DNA from: an uncultured Alistipes sp.
GTDB taxonomy: Bacteria; Bacteroidota; Bacteroidia; Bacteroidales; Rikenellaceae
Direction: 5' to 3'
Assembly: GCA_947629705.1 (NCBI GenBank)
Contig: CANREN010000001.1
Coordinates: 124,001-188,000 of the forward strand
DNA length: 64,000 bases
Both the position numbers and the translations under genes were made by a program. Below are positions 16,131 to 22,996 of this stretch, piece by piece (position 1 is the stretch's first letter; every line of letters starts with the position of its first letter). The notes under the pieces were generated by a model. The model was not told where the DNA came from. It did no database searches and saw nothing but the letters and a program-made list of their open reading frames with translations.

Positions 16131-16586
16131 GTGGATTCATTAAGCTACAAGACTATCTCTGCCAATGCAGCGACCGTCACCAAAGAGTGGGTGCTGATCG
16201 ATGCGAACGGCGAGGTATTGGGACGTCTCGCCTCGCAGATCGCCAAGATTCTTCGGGGTAAGAACAAGCCCAGCTACACGCCCCACGCGGATTGCGGCGA
16301 CTATGTGGTCGTGATCAATGCCGAGAAAGTGAAGCTCACGGGCAAAAAGATGACCGACAAGGTCTACACGCGACACACGGGTTATCCGGGCGGCCAGCGT
16401 TATGCCACCCCCGCCGATTACCTGGCCAAAAAGCCGACATTCCTGATCGAAAAGGCCGTAAAGGGCATGTTGCCCCGCACGCGATTGGGCGCCGCTCTTC
16501 TGAAAAATCTGAAGGTTTATGCCGGTGAGGAGCATCCTCATGCCGCACAAAGCCCGAAGACCGTCAAATTAAACGAAATCAAGTAA
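16131..16586 (+). CDS. rplM: 50S ribosomal protein L13 (GTG start)
   Basis: This 151-residue large-subunit protein binds 23S rRNA early in assembly. The frame matches L13 along its length: DSLSYKTISANAATVTKEWV (a start typical of Bacteroidetes L13), LGRLASQIAKILRGK, NAEKVKLTGKK, HTGYPGGQR, and GMLPRTRLGAALLKNLKVYAGEEHPHAAQ. I keep the GTG at 16131 as the start because the family begins with the same MDxLSYKTISAN residues and no ATG is available there. It is followed by rpsI after 9 bases, the conserved L13-S9 pair. Confidence 0.96.
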   Translation: MDSLSYKTISANAATVTKEWVLIDANGEVLGRLASQIAKILRGKNKPSYTPHADCGDYVVVINAEKVKLTGKKMTDKVYTRHTGYPGGQRYATPADYLAKKPTFLIEKAVKGMLPRTRLGAALLKNLKVYAGEEHPHAAQSPKTVKLNEIK

Positions 16587-16595
16587 AAGAGAATT

Positions 16596-16982
16596 ATGGA
16601 AGTTGTAAACACCGTAGGTCGCCGTAAGGCTGCTGTGGCTCGCGTATTCGTGAAGCCGGGTAAGGGTCAGATTACTATCAACCATAAGGAGCTTGCCACC
16701 TATTTCCCGCTCGAAATTCTCCAGTTCCAGGTAAAACAGCCGCTGCTGGCTACCAACACGGCCGAGAATTACGACATCGCCATCAATCTGGACGGCGGCG
16801 GCATCAAAGGTCAGGCAGAGGCTGCCCGTCTGGGCATTGCACGCGCTCTTTGCGAGATCGATGCCGAAATGCGTCCGGTGCTGAAGAAGGCCGGATTCCT
16901 GACGCGCGATCCCCGCGAGGTTGAACGCAAGAAGCCCGGTCAGCCCGGAGCACGCCGCAAGTTCCAGTTCAGCAAGCGTTAA
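16596..16982 (+). CDS. rpsI: 30S ribosomal protein S9
   Basis: This 128-residue small-subunit protein has a C-terminal tail that reaches the P-site tRNA. Visible features are NTVGRRKAAVARVFVKPGKG at the start, INLDGGGIKGQAEAARLGIARAL (about 65-87), RPVLKKAGFLTRDPREVERKKPGQPGARRKFQFSKR at the end, with the terminal SKR that contacts tRNA. It is co-transcribed with rplM. The next gene, rpsB, follows after a 180-base structured gap. Confidence 0.97.
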   Translation: MEVVNTVGRRKAAVARVFVKPGKGQITINHKELATYFPLEILQFQVKQPLLATNTAENYDIAINLDGGGIKGQAEAARLGIARALCEIDAEMRPVLKKAGFLTRDPREVERKKPGQPGARRKFQFSKR

Positions 16983-17162
16983 TATCGCAGACGACCGGAA
17001 ATTCGGCAAAGCACGGCGAGGTTTTCGAAACCGGAACGACCGACGGCGCAAGCTGTTACTACCTTTCGGTTGCCGAGCCGCGGAAAACCCCTCGGGATCG
17101 GACCGATCCGCTACCCGTAGGGTTGCAGAAAAGAGAATTAAACCAAACAAAAACGCATTATC
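16983..17162 (+). promoter_or_regulatory. Structured leader between rpsI and rpsB (candidate S2 autoregulatory RNA)
   Basis: The 180 bases before rpsB hold several hairpins and no open gene. They are: GGTTT-TCG-AAACC (17021-17033); CGG-TTG-CCG (17068-17077 region); and a nested stem at 17090-17123. In the nested stem CCCTCGGG pairs with CCCG and AGGG around one bulged T, enclosing ATCGG/CCGAT. The last stem ends about 40 bases before the rpsB start and has no T run, so it is not a simple terminator. A near-promoter TACCTTTC (17071-17078) lacks the final G. rpsB messages are often autoregulated by S2; assigning that role here is inference. Confidence 0.45.
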
Positions 17163-18065
17163 ATGTCTCGTACAAATTTTAATACCTTATTGGAAGCCGG
17201 TGCGCACTTCGGACACCTGAAGCGCAAATGGAACCCCAAAATGGCTCCCTATATCTTCATGGAGAAGAACGGCATCCATATCATCGACCTGCACAAAACC
17301 GTATTGAAAGTCGATGAAGCGGCCGCAGCCATCAAACAGATCGCCAAGAGCGGTCGCCGCGTGCTGTTCGTCGCCACGAAGAAGCAGGCCAAAGAGATCG
17401 TTGCCGAAAAGGTGGCAGCCGTCGGAATGCCTTACGTTACCGAACGCTGGGCAGGCGGTATGCTGACGAACTTCCCCACCATCCGTAAAGCCGTCAAGAA
17501 AATGGCCACCATCGACAAGATGACCAATGACGGTACGTTCGATAACTTCTCGAAGCGCGAGAAACTCCAGATCGCCCGTCAGCGTGCGAAGTTGGAGAAG
17601 AACCTCGGTTCTATCGCCGATCTGACCCGTCTGCCGGCGGCGCTGTTCGTCGTCGACGTGCAGAAAGAGGCCAACGCCGTAAAAGAGGCGAAACGGTTGA
17701 GCATCCCCGTATTTGCAATGGTTGACACTTGTTGTGATCCGACCGACATCGATTACGTTATACCTGCAAATGACGATGCCGCCAAATCGATCGCCGTTAT
17801 CGTAGACGTCATGTGCGCCGCAATTGCCGAAGGCACCGAGGAACGCCGTCTCGAAAAGGAGAAGGAGGCCCAGGAGGCCGAAGCATCGGCCGAAGCCGCT
17901 CCCCGCAAGGAGGGCAAGCCCCGCATCAAGAAAGCGGTGAAAGCGATGGTCGATGCCGAAGAAGAGGCTGTGAAAGAGGTCGTAGCGGCTGTCGAAACTC
18001 CGTACGAGGAGCCGACAAACGCAGCAACGACCGAAACCGAAACCGCCGCAGAACAGGCCGAATAA
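17163..18065 (+). CDS. rpsB: 30S ribosomal protein S2 with acidic C-terminal extension
   Basis: This 300-residue protein is needed for assembly of the small-subunit head and for S1 binding. The S2 core spans about 1-225 (LLEAGAHFGHLKRKWNPKM, YIFMEKNGIHIIDLHKT, ERWAGGMLTNFPTIRK, PAALFVVDVQKEANAVKEAKRL, PVFAMVDTCCDPTDIDYVIPANDDA). About 70 extra residues (230-300) form an Ala/Glu-rich tail with a short basic patch (RKEGKPRIKKAVK), a feature seen in many Bacteroidetes S2 proteins. The tail is probably disordered. tsf follows after 43 bases, the near-universal rpsB-tsf pair. Confidence 0.97.
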   Translation: MSRTNFNTLLEAGAHFGHLKRKWNPKMAPYIFMEKNGIHIIDLHKTVLKVDEAAAAIKQIAKSGRRVLFVATKKQAKEIVAEKVAAVGMPYVTERWAGGMLTNFPTIRKAVKKMATIDKMTNDGTFDNFSKREKLQIARQRAKLEKNLGSIADLTRLPAALFVVDVQKEANAVKEAKRLSIPVFAMVDTCCDPTDIDYVIPANDDAAKSIAVIVDVMCAAIAEGTEERRLEKEKEAQEAEASAEAAPRKEGKPRIKKAVKAMVDAEEEAVKEVVAAVETPYEEPTNAATTETETAAEQAE

Positions 18066-18108
18066 TCGCGGCTTCTGAAAAAAGTTGTTAATGTAAACAC
18101 GAAAAACC

Positions 18109-18939
18109 ATGGAAATCAAAGCTGCAGATGTAATGAAGCTCCGTAAGATGACCGGCGCCGGCATGATGGACTGCAAAAAAGCCCTCATCGAAGCGGAAGG
18201 CGATTACGACCGTGCTCAAGACATTATCCGCGAAAAAGGGAAACTCGTCGTTGCCAAACGCGCCGATCGCACGGCTACCGAAGGCGTCGTCGTTACGAAA
18301 ATCGTCGGTCAAAAGGCCTATATTCTGTGTTTGGCCTGCGAAACCGACTTCGTGGCTCAAAACGCCGAGTATGCCGCTTCGGCCAATGCCATGTTGGAGG
18401 CAGCTGTCGCAGCCGATGCTGCCGACCGCGACGCACTGCTGGCTACGAAAAACGCCGAAGGCCATACCGTCGAAGAGATGGTAACCGAGAAATCGGGACA
18501 GACCGGTGAGAAGATCGAACTGGCTTATTATGCCCGCATCGAGGCTCCTTACTGCGCCGCCTACGTTCACTTCAACAAGAAATTAGGTACGGTTCTGGGC
18601 TTCAACAAAGAGGTTCCCGCCGAAGTCGCCCATACGGTTGCCATGCAGGCTACGGCCATGGCTCCCGTATCGATCGACATAGCGGACTGCCCGGCCGAGG
18701 TCGTGGAACATGAGCGCAAGATCGCGATCGAGGCCATGAAACAGGATCCGAAAAACGCCAACAAACCCGAAGAGATTCTTGCGAAGATCGCCGAAGGCAA
18801 GATGCGCAAGTTCTACGAGGAGAACACGCTGTTGAACCAGGTGGTTGTCGGCGAGAAGGAGACCATCGCCGAATACATCCGCAAGGCCGACAAAGAGGCT
18901 ACGGTGATCGCTTACAAACGCTTCGCGCTGGGCGAATAA
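18109..18939 (+). CDS. tsf: Elongation factor Ts
   Basis: This 276-residue factor recharges EF-Tu by promoting GDP release. The N-terminal UBA-like domain has VMKLRKMTGAGMMDCKKAL (about 7-25). Next comes ILCLACETDFVAQNAEY (about 74-90, containing the TDFVA segment that inserts between EF-Tu subdomains), then two core subdomains including AHTVAMQATAMAPVSI. Length and order are typical. The gene ends just before a hairpin terminator shared with the convergent addA gene. Confidence 0.97.
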   Translation: MEIKAADVMKLRKMTGAGMMDCKKALIEAEGDYDRAQDIIREKGKLVVAKRADRTATEGVVVTKIVGQKAYILCLACETDFVAQNAEYAASANAMLEAAVAADAADRDALLATKNAEGHTVEEMVTEKSGQTGEKIELAYYARIEAPYCAAYVHFNKKLGTVLGFNKEVPAEVAHTVAMQATAMAPVSIDIADCPAEVVEHERKIAIEAMKQDPKNANKPEEILAKIAEGKMRKFYEENTLLNQVVVGEKETIAEYIRKADKEATVIAYKRFALGE

Positions 18940-18960
18940 GTTTCGGCGAACAACACTCTG

Positions 18961-18995
18961 AAAAAGGAGGTCTTTTCGAAAAAGGCCTCCTTTTT
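18961..18995. terminator. Bidirectional terminator between tsf and addA
   Basis: AAAAAGGAGG (18961-18970) pairs with CCTCCTTTTT (18986-18995), extended by a T-G and a C-G pair. A runs on one side and T runs on the other let it end tsf transcripts on the plus strand and addA transcripts on the minus strand. Confidence 0.88.
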
Positions 18996-19013
18996 ATGCA
19001 CCTGCATCTCCAT

Positions 19014-22000
19014 TCAATCGTCCGCTTCGACCTTCACGATTTCCCCTCGCTTGACATACCACAGATACCCGTCGCATTCGGTATAGCCCATGTGGCGGAT
19101 CAAGTCCATGTAACGACGGATTTGATGTTGGTAAACAGCCTCCTTGCCTTCGCGTTTGCCGAATTTATAATCGACGACGACCGCCCGCCGACCTTTGAGC
19201 ATCACGCGGTCGGGTCGTTTTATTAAATCTTCGTCGGAAGAGGTCGTAAGGTCCGATATGGGCCGGATAATCGTGTTTTCATTCCGCACGCAGTCCCAGC
19301 TGCCGTCGAACCATTCACGCACGAGCGGATTTTCAAACGCACGGTCGATCATTCGCCGCAATGCGGCAGCATCCGCCTCGGAAAGCAGCGCATCGGCGTA
19401 CATCTGCTCGACGGCCCGACGAAGATCGTCGACCGTCGCCGCATCCTGGAACGCCTTGTGCATCAAGATTCCGAGATTCCGCGGCGACAGTTCCCGCTCG
19501 CCCTCCTCGAAATAGCGTTGCGACGGCAGCTTCAGCCGTAAAACGGATGGAGCCGTAGGGTAGCCTTTCAATACGATATGCTTCGGCTGTTCCGTATCGC
19601 GCTCCGCTGCCACGGGCCCCGTAAATTCGCCGAACTCGAAACGATCGCAGGATTTGCCGGCCGATTCCTCGAGCGCCTGCCACAACAATGCGCCCGCATG
19701 GGTCGGCGCTCTATCCTTACCGGCCTGCGGAACGAAGACATGCAACGATTCCGCCGCTCGGGTCAACGCCACATAGAGCAGATTGAGGTTGTCCACATGC
19801 GCGAAAACCTGTTCGCGGTAATACTCCGCCGAGAAGTCGGATTCGGACATCTCTTTTCCGTATTTAACAGGAAATCGGCCGATTTCGCCCGCATTGCCGT
19901 CCGCTTCGGCCCAAACGATATTCGGGCTCCAGTTATTGGCCTTGGGCCCCAACGACCATGAACAATAGGGAATGATGACCGCTTTTCGTTCGAGCCCTTT
20001 CGCCTTGTGGATCGTCATGATTTCGACCGCCGTTTCGCTCCGTTCGATCGAAAGCGACTGCTCCGAGCCCTGCTCCTCCCACCAGCGCAGGAAAAGCGGA
20101 ATATCGGCGATACGGTCGGAACAGAAAGCGATCAGTTGCTCATGGATGGCTTGCAGATAGACTGTTCGGTCGGCGGCGGTTTGCAATTCGTAGCGCATCA
20201 CGATCCGTTCGAACGCCTCTTCGGGCGACAACAACTGCAGCGAACGGAAAAAGGCCCGCTCCTCCTCGTGCAACGGGGCCTCGAAGGGCCGGCCGAGGAA
20301 GTGATTGTAGTTGGCCCGATTGAGCGAATCCTCGCCATTCATCGCAAGCCGCATGGCCGACACGATGAACGTACATACCGGTGCGGTTCCGATGCGCAAG
20401 GCCTCGTGCGTCATCACCTCGAATCGATAACGATCATCCGTATTCTTCCGCTTGAAATCGAGCAGCTCGGCCGCAATGCGCGCGCCGTCGGCCGTCTTCC
20501 GCACCAAAATCAAGATGTCGCACGGACGGAACCCCTTGTCCATCAAGCGGCAAATGCGTTCCACGACCGGCGGCTTCTCCTCGTACAATTCGACCGAGAC
20601 ATAACCCGGATACTCTTTTCGGCGGCGCGGACGTTGTTCGTGATTCCGGTAAGCCTCCACCAACGTATCGCGCAATCGCTCCGCCTCGTCGGCGGGCAGC
20701 GCGTGTCGGGCCTGCGCCTTTTCGAGCATCGCATTGAGCTGCCAGTTATCGGACGCGACCATGCGTGCGATCATCCGGTTGTTGAACTCCACGATCGCGG
20801 GCAGGCTCCGGAAGTTGTCCTGCAAGCTGACCACCTCGGTATTTTCCGGCCCCAAGGCCTCGCGCGCCCCGTAACGAAGGATTTTCCAGTCGCCGCCCCG
20901 CCAGCGGTAAATCGATTGCTTGATGTCGCCGACAATGAACACCGAGGTCTGTTCGACCTGCGACAGCGCATTGCGCAGGAGCGGCAGGAAATTTTCCCAC
21001 TCCTTGATCGACGTATCCTGAAATTCGTCGATCATAAATCGTTCGAAGCGATTCCCGACCTTTTCATAGATGAAGGGCGCATCGTTTTGATCGATAAATT
21101 CCGAAAGGATGTACTTCGTCTCCGACAGGAGCATCAGATTCTGTTCGTCGCACATGCGCTGCACCCGGGCATACAAATCGGCCAACAGCGCAAAACTGCG
21201 ATAATTGGCCCGCAAAAGGGCAGCGGTGTTCCATTGACGAATATTCCGGTCGTAGATTTCGCACACCGTATGCAGCAGGGGCTGCAGCAGGGCGACATGA
21301 TCCGCCGCGGGCGATTTCGCATTGCACCAACCGGTCGTCGACCGGCTTTGGTTGCGGACAGTGGTGCTGTATGCCACGATCTCGCCCGCAGCGATCTCCC
21401 GCAGATAGTTGACCGGAAAGCCTCGCGTGAAATCCTGCTCGGAAAGCCCGGCGCCCTCGATGATCGCAAGCGCCCGCTGGGCCGTCTCGCGCATCTGACG
21501 TTTCGTCTTTTCGGTCTGGGCGAGTGCATCCCGCACGATGCGGGCCAGCTCCTCTTTCGAACGCATCGAAGCGAGCGTCTCCTTGTTCTTCTCCTTGAAC
21601 AGCTCCTTGCCCAACGCAAGAATCCCGTTGCGAATGTCCCAGCCGCTTCCGTCGTCGATCCGCTCCTGCACGAAACCGGTCAACCAACGCAACAGCTCCT
21701 TGTCGACCGTAATCGCGTCGATCAAAGCGTCGGCGCTCTCGGAGAGCACCGAAGCCGTCTCGATTTCGATATTGTAATTTAGGTCGATGCCCAATTCCTT
21801 GATGAATGCACGCAAAATCCGTTGGAAGAAAGTGTCGATCGTCAGCACCGTGAAGCGCGAATAATCGTGCAGGATTTTCGAACGGGCTTCGGCCGCCCGC
21901 TTGCGCACGGTCGCGGCGTCTAAATTCAATTCGCGGCAAAGCGAGACCAGGTAAGGGCTCTCCGCACCGGAAGCCAATCGGTGTATCTCTTTCAGAATAC

Positions 22001-22154
22001 GCGATTTCATCTCCTCGGTGGCCTTGTTCGTGAAGGTTACGGCCAGAATATGCCGGTACAGAGCGGGCCGCTCCACCACGTCGTGCACATACTTGTAGGC
22101 TAACTGATAGGTCTTGCCCGACCCTGCACTCGCATTGAGAATTTTCGCTTTCAC
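19014..22154 (-). CDS. addA: AddA-type helicase-nuclease (UvrD/RecB family)
   Basis: This 1046-residue superfamily 1A helicase carries a C-terminal nuclease. The P-loop is NASAGSGKTYQ (about 7-17). Further helicase motifs are TFTNKATEEM (Ia), MIDEFQDTSIKEW (II, about 365), VGDIKQSIYRWRGGD (III), VEIMTIHKAKGLERKAVI (V, about 690) and LLYVALTRAAESLHV (VI). The last ~250 residues are a RecB-type nuclease region with the HKAF His and VVVDYKFGKREG (PD-(D/E)xK core, near residue 990). With the AddB-like protein on the other side of the head-GIN gene it would process double-strand breaks for recombination. The two subunits are divergently transcribed instead of forming the usual addB-addA operon. 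No clear TAnnTTTG box is seen upstream on this strand. Confidence 0.88.
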   Translation of the reverse strand: MKAKILNASAGSGKTYQLAYKYVHDVVERPALYRHILAVTFTNKATEEMKSRILKEIHRLASGAESPYLVSLCRELNLDAATVRKRAAEARSKILHDYSRFTVLTIDTFFQRILRAFIKELGIDLNYNIEIETASVLSESADALIDAITVDKELLRWLTGFVQERIDDGSGWDIRNGILALGKELFKEKNKETLASMRSKEELARIVRDALAQTEKTKRQMRETAQRALAIIEGAGLSEQDFTRGFPVNYLREIAAGEIVAYSTTVRNQSRSTTGWCNAKSPAADHVALLQPLLHTVCEIYDRNIRQWNTAALLRANYRSFALLADLYARVQRMCDEQNLMLLSETKYILSEFIDQNDAPFIYEKVGNRFERFMIDEFQDTSIKEWENFLPLLRNALSQVEQTSVFIVGDIKQSIYRWRGGDWKILRYGAREALGPENTEVVSLQDNFRSLPAIVEFNNRMIARMVASDNWQLNAMLEKAQARHALPADEAERLRDTLVEAYRNHEQRPRRRKEYPGYVSVELYEEKPPVVERICRLMDKGFRPCDILILVRKTADGARIAAELLDFKRKNTDDRYRFEVMTHEALRIGTAPVCTFIVSAMRLAMNGEDSLNRANYNHFLGRPFEAPLHEEERAFFRSLQLLSPEEAFERIVMRYELQTAADRTVYLQAIHEQLIAFCSDRIADIPLFLRWWEEQGSEQSLSIERSETAVEIMTIHKAKGLERKAVIIPYCSWSLGPKANNWSPNIVWAEADGNAGEIGRFPVKYGKEMSESDFSAEYYREQVFAHVDNLNLLYVALTRAAESLHVFVPQAGKDRAPTHAGALLWQALEESAGKSCDRFEFGEFTGPVAAERDTEQPKHIVLKGYPTAPSVLRLKLPSQRYFEEGERELSPRNLGILMHKAFQDAATVDDLRRAVEQMYADALLSEADAAALRRMIDRAFENPLVREWFDGSWDCVRNENTIIRPISDLTTSSDEDLIKRPDRVMLKGRRAVVVDYKFGKREGKEAVYQHQIRRYMDLIRHMGYTECDGYLWYVKRGEIVKVEADD

Positions 22155-22222
22155 GCTCCGGTTCTTCGTTTGTCGAAGTAAAAGTACGAAACAAATCGCG
22201 AATAATCGCCCCGAATCCCGAT

Positions 22223-22230
22223 TATTTTTG
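22223..22230 (+). promoter_or_regulatory. Promoter of the head-GIN/AddB unit
   Basis: TATTTTTG fits TAnnTTTG and lies 34 bases before the ATG at 22265. Confidence 0.6.
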
Positions 22231-22264
22231 TAATTTAGCGTCGTATTTAACCATTCATACCACC

Positions 22265-22984
22265 ATGAAGAAACTCATTTTGAGCACCGTTGTGCTGTTG
22301 TTCGCATCCGCTTGTTTCGCCCAAACCGCCGAGCCGATCGATGCCCGACATTCGGCATCCGAAAAAAGCGAGTGGCTCCAATCCTTTTCGGCTGTGAATA
22401 TCGAAGCCCCGGTCGAAGTTACGTTCGTGCGCATTCCCGACAGCGAAGCGCCGAAAATCGTCTACGATACCCAAAGTTCCTACACGACGAAATTCCGCTT
22501 CGAAGTCAAAAATCGGGTGTTGCGCATCAGCGAGCGGGCCGATCCGCGGCGTCCCGAGAAAACGAAGGTTACGGTCTACTACAACACGTTAGACGCCCTC
22601 TCGATCACCGACGCCGCAGCCACCTTCCGCGAACCGATCGCCGTCAAGCTCTTCGATCTGAAGATCGGAGGACACGCCTCACTGGCCGCGACGCTCGATG
22701 TGAAAGATCTGAACATGGAGCTCACCGGCCGCAGTTCGGCCAAAATAGAGGGTACGGCGCGCTATCTGACCCTCTACGTCTCGACCGGTACGGTCGACGC
22801 CCTCGATTTGGAAACGATGGCCGCCCGGGTCAACGCAACCTCGGGCGGTTCCGTAACATTGGATGTAACGGAACGCCTGGAGGCCACGACCTCTACGAAC
22901 GGCACGGTCAACTACAAGACGGAGCCTCCCATCGTTCGGGGCGGTGCGCGTTTCATGGGCGGCAATATCGAACAGGTCCGATAA
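22265..22984 (+). CDS. Secreted head-GIN domain protein (DUF2807)
   Basis: This 239-residue protein has a signal peptide (1-19, LLFASACFAQT) and a DUF2807 right-handed beta-helix domain (about 40-239). Repeated strand patterns such as FSAVNIEAPVEVTFVRIPD, YYNTLDALSITDAAATFREPI and MAARVNATSGGSVTLDVTERLEATTSTNGTVNY are the signature of this family, often named putative auto-transporter adhesin head GIN domain. The Cys at residue 17 is in ASACFAQT, so a lipoprotein variant is possible, but cleavage after FAQ fits better. Its function is unknown and a surface role is inferred. It sits between the divergent addA and addB genes and is followed by addB after 12 bases. Confidence 0.82.
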   Translation: MKKLILSTVVLLFASACFAQTAEPIDARHSASEKSEWLQSFSAVNIEAPVEVTFVRIPDSEAPKIVYDTQSSYTTKFRFEVKNRVLRISERADPRRPEKTKVTVYYNTLDALSITDAAATFREPIAVKLFDLKIGGHASLAATLDVKDLNMELTGRSSAKIEGTARYLTLYVSTGTVDALDLETMAARVNATSGGSVTLDVTERLEATTSTNGTVNYKTEPPIVRGGARFMGGNIEQVR

Positions 22985-22996
22985 CGGCAAGGCATC

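Noticed and set aside
17071..17078. TACCTTTC as a promoter for rpsB
   Set aside because: It lacks the final G of TAnnTTTG and a -33 box, and lies inside a structured region; kept only as a remark.
20007..21782. Plus-strand frame of 591 codons inside addA
   Set aside because: Complement of clear helicase motifs on the other strand.
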